This document shows, piece by piece, positions 46,195-57,561 of a stretch of 64,000 nucleotides of DNA. The notes beneath the pieces are model-generated. The model had not been told where the DNA came from, made no database searches, and was given only the letters and a program-made list of their open reading frames with translations. The position numbers and the translations under genes are program-made. Source of the stretch: Zea mays (taxonomy: Eukaryota > Streptophyta > Magnoliopsida > Poales > Poaceae); assembly GCF_902167145.1 (NCBI RefSeq), contig NC_050097.1, forward strand, positions 224,831,034 through 224,895,033, in the 5' to 3' direction. Position 1 is the stretch's first letter. The number at the start of each line of letters is the position of its first letter.

Positions 46195-46198
<4 letters not shown>

Positions 46199-46453
46199 TA
46201 TAAAACCATGAAGTGTAGCTCGGAAACTAGCATGGCCACGTCATTCCAAAAATCTTTCTCGTTCGATTGTTTTAAAGCAAATCTTGTCATCATATATATA
46301 TATATAGTGCAGGTATAACGGGAGCCCTGTGCTTCCAATAGTTAAAGAAAGCTCAGGTCGATTATCCCTGCAACCTGGTTCAACCCAGCGCACCGACTGT
46401 ACCAGGCTGTCGGTTGCACCACTCGCGCCCACGTCTGTGCGCATAAAAAAAGA

Positions 46454-47793
46454 ATGCATGCATGAGTCAAATATGTCCCCTCGCATACACATAAATTTAA
46501 GAAAGATATGTGTGGCGGTTTCTATTTTTAAATGCTTTATTTCCTTCATAAATTTAGGATCGCTACAACAGCCATGCAACTAGACTCGTAAGGACCATTT
46601 TATGATATATACTGCTACTAAATATGCTATCCTGTGTAAATAATTATGCAATTCGGTATACTGCGTAAAAATCTGTTACCAGCTGCATGCACACGAATTT
46701 ATGATGAAAATAATGTGCAATGAAAGGAAATGAATTGCATGCATAGAAACAAAAAATCATATTTAATATTTTATTTTCTTCATAAATATAGGATCCCTCT
46801 AACAGCCATGCAGCTAAACACATTAGATCTAGTTTATGATATATATTGATACAAATTATACTACATGGTGTAGCTATTTATGCAATTCGTTACACTGCGT
46901 AAAAAATCTGGCATGTTGTTCACTGGTGGACGCATCTCCGGGTTGGAGCGTAATAACCTTAAGTTTTGAGCATAAAATCCTTAAATTATAAGCGTAAATA
47001 CCAAACCAATGTGAAAGGTTGATTGCTCTAGTAGGTTGTTATTACGATCCTATTTTTATGGCAGATCCGAAAAACATGGCAGCCACATGCATGCGGTTAT
47101 ACAGATCCAAAAATTATGGTAAAATGCATGCATGAGTCAAACACGTTCTCTTGCATGCGCGTAAATTTAGGAAAGATATGTGTGGCGGTTTCTATTTTAA
47201 ATGCTTTATTTCTTCCATAAATTTAGGATCGCTGCAACAGCCATGCAGCTAGACTTGTAATGACCATTTTATGATATATACTGATATTAAATATGCCACA
47301 CTGTGTAGATAATTATGCAATTCGGTATACTGCGTAAAAATCTGTTACCAATTGCATGCACACGAATTTATGATAGAAAGAATATGCAATGAAAGGAAAT
47401 GAATTGCATGCATAGAAACAAAAAATCGCATTTAATGTTTTATTTTCTTCGTAAATATAGGATCCCTCCAACAGCCATGCAGCTAAACGCTTTAGAACTA
47501 GTTTATGATATATATTGATACAAATTGTACTACACAGTGTAGGTATTTATGTAATTCGTTACGCTGCATAAAAAATCTGGCATTTGTTCACTGGTGGACG
47601 CATTTCCGGTGGAGCGTAAAAACCTTAAGTTTTGAGCATAAAATCCCTCAATTATAAGCGTAAATACCGAGTCAATGTGAGAGGTTGATAGCTCTAGTAG
47701 GTTGTTATTACTATCTTATTTTTATGACAGATCCGAAAACATGGCAGTCGCATGCATGCAGTTTTTATTTTTATACAGATCCAAAAATTATGG
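46454..47793. repeat. 670-bp tandem duplication with internal half-repeats
   Basis: ATGCATGCATGAGTCAA starts each unit (46454 and 47124). Each unit contains two diverged versions of a segment of about 235 bp (TAGGATC.CT..CAACAGCCATGCA...GCAATTCG.TA.ACTGCGTAAAAA), so four related sub-units lie in a row. Confidence 0.85.
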
Positions 47794-48009
47794 CAAAAAT
47801 TATGGGAGTTTCCATTGCATGTGCGCAAATTATGAACATCAATAATAAAGGAATTGCCTTTCCAATGTGCATGCAGTAAACTGATATACGAACTCCGTGT
47901 TTAAACATAAAATCGTACAGTTTTTGGCGTAAATAATACATGTGGTAGCCATAAAACACAATAATCGAAAAGAAAACTGCGCCGAATTGGAGAATGTCAC
48001 GCGTGATCA

Positions 48010-48360
48010 TTGTTGTGCGCATCTCGGGCCTTACGTGACGCCGCTCGCTCGAACATCACGCCTCATACGTCACCGTCGCTACTCGCACGTCGACGGGCGT
48101 CGCTTGCTCGCCGGCCTTGGAAGTGCCGCCTCCTCGGGACCTCAGGGACGCCGCCGCTTGCCCGCACAAGGGCTCCGCTATCGCTCGCCCTCTGGATCGG
48201 AGAGCCACCGCCACCGATCTGGGAATCGCCGCCACTACTCCAGACAAGGAACCTCCGCCACCGCGCATCGAGGTCATGGAGTTACGGCCACCGGCTGCGG
48301 GTCCACCGTCGCGCACGCTCTGGGGCAACCGCTGTCGTCACACGCGGCGTCGCTAATGAA
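48010..48360 (+). other. GC-rich segment in the inverted-repeat element
   Basis: Three plus frames are open together for 80-140 codons because of high GC, with arginine/serine/proline-rich products and no recognised domain. It may be a captured gene fragment (as in Pack-MULEs) or simply biased sequence. Confidence 0.3.
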
Positions 48361-48591
48361 TCGGGGTGGAGCGTAAAAAACTGAACCCTAGCACTCCGGG
48401 TCCTATTTTATAGACGTCCGGATGCGGTCCGGCTCGACCGGATTGCACCGTCCGACCTGGGCTTCCTCTAGTTATTGGAAGCCCAGGGCTCCTAATATAT
48501 AAACTATATATATATATATACACACTAACCGGTTATTCGTGATTTGCTATGGTTTTTATATATACCATATAAATAGGTAGTAAGATATTTA

Positions 48592-49071
48592 TTCAAATAT
48601 AATTATTGTTTATTTCTAAACACTAAGGTATGTGTGGTCTGCTGATTAGCCCTAAATTTTCGAAGTTGTGGGTGTGGATTCGAGTGCTCGCTCTGCACTT
48701 TTTTCGTGGTGTGGTAGCTGCGTGGGTGAGGTCGGGTGCTGAGCAAGCGCAATAGCTGGCTGTGTGGGCGCTGGGATCCACATGATAGTAGCTGAGAGAG
48801 GAGCGGGAGAACCAGTCAGAGAACATGGGACGGGCTTTGAGTGTCAGCGTGTCCACAGGGCAGTAGCTGAGAGAGACGGGAAAACCAGTCGGAGCGTGTG
48901 GGGCAGACCTAGAGTGTCAGCGCGGAGGGTGAAGCTATGGTAGCACCAGTGCCCATATTAGGTTCAAATATAATTATTGTTTATTTATAAACACTAAAGT
49001 ATGTGTGGTCTAGTGGTTACCCCAAATGTTGGAGAAAGGGTGTGTGGGTTAGAGTGCTCACTTTGCACTAT
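48592..49071. repeat. 371-bp local duplication (copy A and start of copy B)
   Basis: TTCAAATATAATTATTG starts at 48592 and again at 48963. Copy B continues to 49071, is cut by the Huck-like element, and resumes at 62989 with CGGAGGGTGAAGCTGTG (63014), matching copy A at about 48925. Copy A also holds a smaller internal repeat (AGTAGCTGAGAGAG, 48786 and 48862). Confidence 0.8.
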
Positions 49072-50746
49072 TGTCGGGGACCATAATTAGGGGTACCCTC
49101 AAGGGTCCTAATTCTCAGCTGGTAACCCCCATCAGCATAAAGCTGCAAAGGCCTGATGGGTGCGATTAAGTCAGGGATCAGTCCATTCGAGGGACTCGAT
49201 CACGCATCGCCTGAGCCTAGCCTCGGACAAGGGCAGCCGACCCCGGAGGATCTCCATCTCGCACGAGGCCCCCCTCCAGCGGCGAACATATTTTCGGCTC
49301 GCCTGAGGCCCTGTCTTCGCCAAGAAGCAACCCTGACCAAATCACCGCACCGACCGACCAAATCGCAGGAGCATTTAATGCAAAGGTGGCCTGACACCTT
49401 TATCCTGACGCGTGCCCCCCAGCCGACAGAGCCGAAGTGACCGCCGTCACTTCACCGCTCCACTGACCGGCCTGACAGAAAGACAGCGCCGCCTGCGCCG
49501 CTCCGACTGTGGTGCCACTTGACAGAGTGAGGCTGACAGGCAGTCAGGCCCGGCCGCAGGCACCATAGGAAGCTCCGCTTCGCCCGACCCAGGGCTCGGA
49601 CTCGGGCTAAGCCCCGGAAGACGGCGAACTCTGCTCTGCCCGACCCAGGGCTCGGACTCGGGCTAAGCCCCGGAAGACGGCGAACTCCGCTCCGCCCGAC
49701 CCAGGGCTCGGACTCGGGCTAAGCCCCGGAAGACGGCGAACTCCACTCCGCCCGACCCAGGGCTCGGACTCGGGCTAAGCCCCGGAAGACGGTGAACTCC
49801 GCTCTGTCCGACCCAGGGCTCGGACTCGGGCTAAGTCCCGGAAGACGACGAACTCCGCTCCGCCCGACCCAGGGCTTGGACTCGGGCTCAGCCCCAGAAG
49901 ACGACGAACTCCGCTTCGCCCGACCCCAGGGCTCGGACTCCGCCCTGGCCTCAGCCGACGGTCTCCGCCTCGCCCGAACCAGGGGCTCGGACTCGACCTC
50001 GGCCACGGAAGACAGACTCGACCTCGGCTTCGAAGGAGCTTCCACATCGCCCAACCTAGGGCGCAGACCGGCCACGTCAACAGGAGGCGTCATCATCACC
50101 CTACCCCGAGCTGACTCGGGCCACGGGAAACAAGACCGGCGTCCCATCTGGCTCGCTCCACTAGATAGGCAATGATGGCGCCCCGCACACTCGGTGACGA
50201 CGGCGGCTCTCAGCCCCCTTACGGAAGCAAGAGGACGTCAGCAGGGACTCAACAGCTCCGACAGCTGTCCCTCCGCCAGGCTCCAGCACTCCTCCGACGG
50301 CCACGACATCACACCAGCTGGGTGCCAAAATCTCTCCGGCTGCCAAGACAGCATGTACTTAGGGCGCTAGCTCTCCTCCGCTAGACACGTAGCACTCTGC
50401 TATACCCCCCATTGTACACCTGGATCCTCTCCTTACGCCTATAAAAGGAAGGACCAGGGCCCTCTTAGAGAGGGTTGGCCGCGCAGGGACGAGGACGAGA
50501 CAGGCGCTCGCGTGAGGCCGCTCGCTCCCTCTCCCGCGTGGACGCTTGTAACCCCCTACTGCAAGCGCACCCGACCTGGGCGCGGGACGAACACGAAGGC
50601 CGCGGGATTTCCACCTCTCTCACGCCCATCTCCGGCCACCTCACTTCCCCCCTTCGCGCTCGGCCTCGCGTCGACCCATCTGGGCTGGGGCACGCGGCGA
50701 CATTCACTCGTCGGCTTAGGGACCCCCCGGTCTCGAAACGCCGACA
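49072..50746 (+). repeat. 5' LTR of the Huck-like element
   Basis: It runs from TGTCGGGG to GCCGACA. The TATA box TATAAAAGG starts at 50440. It contains seven occurrences of a 56-bp period (CGACCC at 49585, 49641, 49697, 49753, 49809, 49865 and 49921). Confidence 0.92.
49585..49976 (+). repeat. 56-bp tandem array in the 5' LTR (seven periods)
   Basis: Each unit reads roughly CGACCCAGGGCTCGGACTCG plus a GGAAGACGGCGAACTCC part. The spacing is exactly 56 bp throughout; the last units diverge. Confidence 0.92.
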
Positions 50747-50765
50747 GTTGGCGCGCCAGGTAGGG
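50747..50765 (+). other. Primer binding site of the Huck-like element
   Basis: GTTGGCGCGCCAGGTAGGG directly follows the LTR end. The TGGCGCGCCAGG form is characteristic of Huck-type elements; which tRNA it matches was not determined. Confidence 0.65.
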
Positions 50766-50806
50766 GCCTGCTGCGTGTTGACGAACAGCTTCCCGTCAAG
50801 CTCCAG

Positions 50807-53100
50807 ATGGGCGGTCTCCAGCAACCTCTCCGACCCAGGACGGTGCTCCGTTTCGGGAGCCTTGAGTTCATGTCCCTCGACGGCGGCTACGACATGATAC
50901 TCCTTCCACCGCCGGGCGGCAGCAACAATGGCGGCCGACAGCCCGCCCGCCGGTGGCGGAATCGACGACGTCTTCCCCGCGTGGTGGAAGAACAACATTC
51001 GAGCTCGCCCCGTCCTCTCCCCCGCCAACGGGGGAGGAGGCGGGGCAACCAAGGCCAAGCGGGAGGCAGCGCCCCGTCGACTGTCGAGCGAGTCGACGGC
51101 CCCAGCGCCCCAACGAGGGGCGCGTCGGGCATCGACCTCGCGTTTGAGACGAAGGCGAGCGCCGTCTCCCTGCGACACGCCAATCCCGAGCAAGCGGACG
51201 ACGCCAGCATGCTCGCGAAAGGCTTGTTGGACGTCACCCTCGGACCTGAGACGACGGTGTAGTCGGTCCCCGACGTGACTTCATCACCGCCCGTCGACCA
51301 AGAGGTACCGACCGATTCCCATCCCGCGTCTTTCGGATTCAGCCTTGACCCGCCTAGCGGCTTCACTTTGGCGGGCGCTCTCGTAGAGGCGAGTCCAAAC
51401 CCTCTGGGGTTTCGTATGCGGTCGCCTTGGGACCGGCTGACGGACGTCTCGACCTATGGGCCCTCTGGGTCCGAGGAAGACGACGAGCCCAACTTCTGTT
51501 GGGATTTCTCCGGACTTGGCAACCCCAGTGCCATGCGGGACTTCATGACCGCATGCGACTACTGCCTTTCCGACTGTTCCGACGGTAGCCATAGCCTCGG
51601 CAACGAGGACTGCGGCCCAAGCCGCGAATGTTTCCATGTCGATCTAGGGGGTCCCTCCGAAGGCAACCATCTCGGCATGCCGGAGGACGGTGATCTCCCT
51701 AGGCCGGTGCCTCGCGTTGACATCCCACGGGAGCTAGCTGTGGTCCCCGTTCAGGCAGGGGGCCATGACCCACAGCTCGAGCAAATCCGCGGGGTGCAGG
51801 CCAGGCTCGACGAGGGAGCCGGAGCGCTTGAGCCAATCCGCCGGGACGTCGGGCAGGCATGGGTGGCCCAACCTCCCGCCGGAGAATACGTCATCTACCC
51901 CAGGGCTTCCAGCACCGCGTCGCCGACGACGTCAGGGTCAGGCCGCCACCCGCATCTAGTGGGGTCGGCCAGAACCTGGCTGCAGCAGCAATGCTCCTCC
52001 GCGCGATGCTGGAGCCATCAACCACCGAGGGGCGGCGAATCCAGGGAGAGCTCAAGAATCTCCTGGAAGGCGCTGCGGTCCGACGGGCCGGGAGCTCCAC
52101 CTCCCGAAGGCAGGGGTACCCCTCAGAACCTCATGCCGCGACTTCCCGATTCATGCGGGAAGCCTCGGTCTACACCGGGCGCACGCGCAACACCGCGCCT
52201 GCGGCCCCGGGTCGCCTCGGCAATGAGCACCATCACCGCGACCATCGGGCCCACCTCGACGAGAGGATGCGCCGAGGCTACCACCCCAGGCGTGGGGGAC
52301 GCTACGACAGCGGGGAGGATCGGAGTCCCTCGCCCGAGCCACCTGGTCCGCAGGCCTTCAGCCGGGCCATACGACAGGCACCGTTCCCGACCCGGTTCCG
52401 ACCCCCGACTACTATCACAAAGTACTCGGGGGAGACGAGACCGGAACTGTGGCTCGCGGACTACCGTCTGGCCTGCCAACTGGGTGGAACGGACGATGAC
52501 AACCTCATCATCCGCAACCTCCCCCTGTTTCTCTCCGACACCGCCCGCGCCTGGTTGGAGCACCTGCCTCTGGGGCAGATCTCCAACTGGGACGACCTAG
52601 TCCAAGCTTTCGCCGACAATTTCCAGGGCACGTACGTGCGCCCCGGAAATTCCTGGGACCTCCGAAGCTGCCAACAGCAGCCGGGAGAGTCTCTCTGGGA
52701 CTACATCCGGCGATTCTCGAAGCAGCGCACCGAGCTGCCCAACATCACCGACTCAGATGTCATCGGCGCGTTCCTCGCTGGCACCACCTGTCGCGACCTG
52801 GTGAGCAAGCTGGGTCGCAAGACCCCCACCAGGGCGAGCGAGCTGATGGACATCGCCACCAAGTTCGCCTCCGGCCAGGAGGCGATCGAGGCTATCTTCC
52901 GGAAGGACAAGCAGCCCCAGGGCCGCCCATCGGAAGATGCCCCTGAGGCGTCAACTCAGCGCGGCGCCAAGAAGAAGGGCAAGAAGAAGTCGCAAGCGAA
53001 ACGCGACGCCGCCGACGCGGACCTTGTCGCTGCCGCCGAGTACAAGAACCCTCGGAAACCCTCCGAAGGTGCCAACCTCTTCGACAAGATGCTCAAGTAG
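50807..53100 (+). pseudogene. gag: Huck-like gag, interrupted
   Basis: The frame begins with MGGLQQPLRPRTVLRF (50807) and is stopped by TAG at 51260-51262. It continues open in the same frame and then needs a frame change near 51880-51900 to join the gag core. The core has the Retrotrans_gag block (ELWLADYRLACQLGGTDDDN, DTARAWLEHLP, FADNFQGTYVRPGNSWDLR, FSKQRTELPNITDSDVI). A lysine-rich tail follows (KKKGKKKSQ). A TAG at 53098-53100 separates it from the cysteine/histidine segment before protease (CPYHQGPVKHTLEEC, about 53102-53146). Three breaks make it non-functional. Confidence 0.85.
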
Positions 53101-53151
53101 CCGTGCCCCTATCACCAGGGGCCCGTCAAGCACACCCTTGAGGAGTGCGTC

Positions 53152-54045
53152 ATGCTTCGGCGCCACTTCCACAGGGCCGGGCCACCCGCGGAGGGTGGCA
53201 GGGCCCACGACAACGACAAGAAGGAAGATCACCAGGTAGGAGAGTTCCCCAAGGTCCGCGACTGCTTCATGATCTACGGTGGGCAAGCGGCGAATGCCTC
53301 GGCTCGGCACCGCAAGCAAGAGCGCCGAGAGGTCTGTTCGGTGAAGGTGGCGGCGCCAGTCTACCTAGACTGGTCCGACAAGCCCATCACCTTCGACCAA
53401 GCCGACCATCCCGACCATGTGCCGAGCCTAGGGAAATACCCGCTCATCGTCGACCCCGTCATCGGCGACGTCAGGCTCACCAAGGTCCTCATGGACGGAG
53501 GCAGCAACCTCAACATCATCTACGCTGAGACCCTCGGGCTCCTGCGTGTCGATCTGTCCTCCGTCCGGGCAGGCGCTGCGCCTTTCCATGGGATCATTCC
53601 CGGGAAGCGCGTCCAGCCCCTCGAACAGCTCGACCTTCCCGTCTGCTTCGGAACACCCTCAAACTTCCGAAAGGAGACCCTGACGTTCGAGGTGGTCGGG
53701 TTCCGAGGAACCTACCACGCGGTACTGGGAAGACCATGCTACGCGAAGTTCATGGTCGTCCCAAACTACACCTACCTGAAGCTCAAGATGTCGGGCCCCA
53801 AAAGGGTCATCACCGTCGGCCCCACGTACAAACACGCGTTCGAATGCGACGTGGAGTACGCCGAGGCCCTCGCCGAGTCCGAGGCCCTCATCGCCGACCT
53901 GGAGAGCCTCTCTAAGGAGGTGCCAGGTGTGAAGCGTCATGCCGACAACTTTGAGCCAGCGGAGACGGTTAAGGCCGTCCCCCTCGACCCCAGTGGCGAC
54001 GCCTCCAAGAAGATCCGGATCGGCTCCGGGCTCGATCCCAAATAG
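53152..54045 (+). pseudogene. Huck-like protease region
   Basis: The retropepsin active site reads LMDGGSNLNIIYAETLGLL, with DGGS where many retropepsins have DTGS/DSGS, as is usual in this lineage. AVLGRPCYAKFMVVPNYTYL, the block after protease, follows. The frame ends at TAG (54043-54045), an in-frame stop within the protease-RT linker, and continues open beyond it. Confidence 0.8.
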
Positions 54046-54051
54046 GAAGCA

Positions 54052-56160
54052 GTGCTCGTCGACTTTCTCCGCGCGAACGCCGACGTCTTCGCGTGGAGTC
54101 CCTTGGACATGCCCGACATACCGAGGGATGTCGCCGAGCACTCGCTGGACATCCGAGCCGGAGCCCGACCCGTCAAGCAGCCTCTCCGCCGATTCGACGA
54201 GGAGAAGCGCAGAGCCATAGGCGAGGGGATCCACAAGCTAATGGCGGCAGGGTTCATCAAAGAGGTATTCCATCCCGAATGGCTTGCCAACCCTATGCTT
54301 GTGAGAAAGAAAGGGGGGGAAATGGCGGATGTGTGTAGACTACACTGGTCTGAACAAAGCATGTCCGAAGGTTCCCTACCCTCTGCCTCGCATCGATCAA
54401 ATCGTGGATTCCACTGCTGGGTGCGAAACCCTGTCTTTCCTCGATGCCTACTCAGGGTATCACCAAATCAAGATGAAAGAGTCCGACCAGCTCGCGACTT
54501 CTTTCATCACACCCTTCGGCATGTACTGCTATGTCACCATGCCGTTCGGCTTGAGGAATGCGGGCGCGACGTACCAGCGGTGCATGAACCATGTGTTCGG
54601 CGAACACATTGGCCGCACGGTCGAGGCTTACGTCGATGACATCGTAGTCAAGACGAGGAAAGCCTCCGACCTCCTTTCCGACCTTGAAGTTACATTCCGA
54701 TGTCTCAAGGCAAAAGGCGTCAAGCTCAATCCCGAGAAGTGTGTCTTCGGGGTGCCCCAAGGCATGCTCTTGGGGTTCATCATCTCCGAGCGGGGCATCG
54801 AAGCCAACCCGGAGAAGATCGCAGCCATCACCAGCATGGGGCCCATCAAGGACTTGAAAGGCGTACAGAGGGTCATGGGATGTCTCGCGGCTCTGAGCCG
54901 CTTCATCTCACGCCTCGGCGAAAGAGGTCTACCTCTGTGCCGCCTCTTAAGGAAGGCCGAGTGCTTCACTTGGACCCCTGAGGCCGAGGAAGCCCTCGGG
55001 AACCTGAAGGCGCTCCTCACAAAGGCGCCTATCTTGGTGCCCCCGGCTGCCGGAGAAGCCCTCTTGGTCTACGTCGCCGCGACCACTCAGGTGGTTAGCG
55101 CCGCGATTGTGGTCGAGAGGCGAGAAGAGGGGCATGCATTGCCCGTTCAGAGGCCAGTCTACTTCGTCAGCGAGGTACTGTCCGAGACCAAGATCCGCTA
55201 CCCACAAGTCCAGAAGTTACTGTACGCGGTGATCCTGACACGATGGAAGTTGCGACACTACTTCGAGTCTCATCCGGTGACTGTGGTGTCATCCTTCCCC
55301 CTGGGGGAGATCATCCAGTGCCGGGAGGCCTCGGGTAGGATTGCAAAGTGGGCGGTGGAAATCATGGGCGAAGCAATCTCGTTCGCCCCTCGGAAGGCCA
55401 TCAAGTCCCAGGTCCTGGCAGACTTCGTGGCCGAATGGGTCGACACCCAGCTACCAACGGCTCCGATCCAACCGGAGCTCTGGACCATGTTCTTCGATGG
55501 GTCGTTGATGAAGACAGGAGCCGGCACAGGCCTACTCTTCATCTCGCCCCTCGGCAAGCACATACGCTATGTGCTACGCCTCCATTTCCCGGCGTCCAAC
55601 AATGTGGCCGAGTATGAGGCTCTGGTCAACGGGTTGCGAATCGCCATCGAGCTAGGGGTCCGACGCCTCGACGCTCGCGGTGACTCGCAGCTCGTCATCG
55701 ACCAAGTCATGAAGAACTCCCACAGCCGCGACCCGAAGATGGAGGCCTACTGCGATGAGGTTCGGCGCCTGGAAGACAAGTTCTATGGGTTCGAGCTCAA
55801 CCACATCGCTCGGCGCTACAACGAGACTGCGGATGAGCTGGCCAAAATAGCCTCGGGGCGAACAACGGTTCCCCCGGACGTCTTCTCCCGAGATCTGCAT
55901 CAACCCTCTGTCAAGATCGACGACGCGCCCGAGCCTGAGGCACCCTCGGCTCGGCCTGAGGCACCCTCGGCACAGTCCGAGGCACCCTCGGCTCGGCCCG
56001 AGGCACCCTCGGTTCGGCCCGAGGTACCCTCGGCCCCCGAGGGCGAGGCGCTGCGCGTCGAGGGGGAGCAAAGCGGGGTCACGCCTGATCAAAACTGGCA
56101 GACCCCGTACCTGCAATATCTCCACCGAGGAGAGCTACCCTCCGACCGAGCCGAACTGGG
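54052..56160 (+). pseudogene. Huck-like reverse transcriptase and RNase H, frameshifted
   Basis: The RT entry (ADVFAWSPLDMPDIPRDVAE, FIKEVFHPEWLANPMLV) is followed by a run of seven G (54313-54319) that shifts the frame by one. The rest is read from 54329: MCVDYTGLNKACPK, SFLDAYSGYHQIKM, VTMPFGLRNAGATYQRCMN, and active site EAYVDDIVVKT. RNase H has MFFDGSLMKTGAG, NNVAEYEALVNGLRIA and ELAKIASGRTT (to about 55860). A run of PSARPEA-type repeats lies in the linker to integrase (55930-56040). A 1-bp loss near 56155-56163 ends this frame. Confidence 0.85.
55930..56046 (+). repeat. Short in-frame repeats in the RNase H-integrase linker
   Basis: About six tandem 18- to 24-bp units (GAGGCACCCTCGGCTCGGCC-like) encode EAPSARP/QS variants. 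Confidence 0.85.
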
Positions 56161-56163
56161 CGG

Positions 56164-57336
56164 GTGGCGCGGTGCGCCAAGTCGTTCGTCTTGCTGGGAG
56201 ATGAGAAGGAGCTCTACCACCGCAGCCCCTCCGGCATCCTCCAGCGATGCATCTCCATCGCCGAAGGTCAGGAACTCCTGCGAGAGATACACTCGGGGGC
56301 TTGCGGCCATCACGCAGCGCCTCGAGCCCTTGTCGGGAATGCCTTCCGACAAGGCTTCTACTGGCCCACGGCGGTGGCCGACGCCACTAGAATTGTCCGC
56401 GCCTGCGAAGGGTGTCAGTTCTACGCAAGGCAGACCCACCTGCCCGCTCAGGCTCTACAGACAATACCCATCACCTGGCCCTTTGCTGTGTGGGGTCTGG
56501 ACCTCGTCGGCCCCTTGCAGAAGGCACCCGGGGGCTACACGCACCTGTTGGTCGCCATTGACAAATTCTCCAAGTGGATCGAGGCCCGGCCCCTAAACAG
56601 CATCAGGTCCGAGCAGGCGGTGGCGTTCTTCACCAACATCATCCATCGTTTCGGGGTCCCGAACTCCATCATCACCGACAACGGCACCCATTTCACCGGC
56701 AGAAAGTTCTTGGACTTCTGCGAGGATCACCACATCTGGGTGGACTGGGCCGCCGTAGCTCACCCCATGGCAAATGGGCAAGTAGAGCGTGCCAACGGCA
56801 TGATTCTACAAGGGCTTAAGCCTCGGATCTACAACGACCTCAACAAGTTCGGCAAGCGATGGATGAAGGAACTCCCCTCGGTGGTTTGGAGCCTGAGGAC
56901 AACACCGAGCCAGGCCACGGGCTTCACGCCGTTCTTTCTGGTCTATGGGGCCGAGGCCATCTTGCCCACAGACCTGGAATACGGCTCCCCGAGGACAAGG
57001 GCCTATGCCGACCAAAGCAACCAAGCTAGTCGAGAAGACTCGCTGGACCAGCTGGAGGAGGCTCGGGACAGGGCCTTACTACACTCGGCGCGGTACCAGC
57101 AGTCCATGCAACGCTACCACGCCCGAGGGGTCCGGTCCCGAGACCTCCAGGTGGGCGACCTGGTGCTTCGGCTGCGACAAGACGCCCGAGGGCGGCACAA
57201 GCTCACGCCCCCCTAGGAGGGGCCGTTCGTCATCGCCAAAGTTCTGAAGCCCGGAATGTACAAGCTGGCCAACAGTCAAGGCGAGGTCTACAGCAACGCT
57301 TGGAACATCCAACAGCTACGTCGCTTCTACCCTTAA
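56164..57336 (+). pseudogene. Huck-like integrase, ends of pol
   Basis: The zinc finger (HSGACGHH, CEGCQFYARQ) is followed by the catalytic core with GLDLVGPLQ, SIITDNGTHFTG and MANGQVERANG (DDE order kept) and by FFLVYGAEAILPTDLEYGSP. A TAG (57214-57216) sits in the C-terminal KLTPP region; open sequence continues to the natural end at TAA 57334-57336 (RRFYP). No chromodomain, consistent with the Tat lineage. Confidence 0.85.
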
Positions 57337-57561
57337 GATGTTTTCAAGTTGTTCATATACCTCGCTCCCACACAAAGTTTAGTCATCAAGGAAGGGTCAG
57401 CCTTGCCTCGGCAAAGCCCGACCCTCCCTCGGGGGCTAAAAGGGGGGAACCCCCTCTGCGTCGAAATTTTCCTCGAAAAAAGATCTTTTCTGCCAGAATG
57501 TCTTTCGTGCTTTTTGACTACTTCGAATGTGGATCCTGAAAACGACGGAGTACACGTAAGC

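Larger units (their letters stand above)
46321..48492. mobile_element. Non-autonomous terminal-inverted-repeat element with internal tandem array (2.17 kb)
   Basis: The left end (GGAGCCCTGTGCTTCCAATA...) and the reverse complement of the right end (GGAGCCCTGGGCTTCCAATA...) are about 80-85% alike over 40 bp and remain related to about 65 bp. The interior has a 670-bp tandem duplication (46454-47123, 47124-47793) and a GC-rich end (48010-48360). No transposase is present. No target duplication is clear, partly because both flanks are AT-rich. Long terminal repeats suggest a Mutator-like element, but the class is unproven. Confidence 0.6.

Noticed and set aside
46010..46338. Tyr-Ile repeat peptides
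   Set aside because: They are translations of the (AT)n microsatellite.
48010..48384. GC-rich frames as a host gene
   Set aside because: Three frames are open at once and none has a recognisable product; they lie inside a terminal-repeat element.
46312..48501. 9-bp target duplication around the inverted-repeat element
   Set aside because: The flanks GGTATAACG and TAATATATA do not match, so a Mutator assignment is not proven.
49719..50147. Repetitive minus-strand protein of 142 codons in the Huck-like LTRs
   Set aside because: It is a by-product of the 56-bp array (56 is not a multiple of 3, yet all frames stay open because of GC content).
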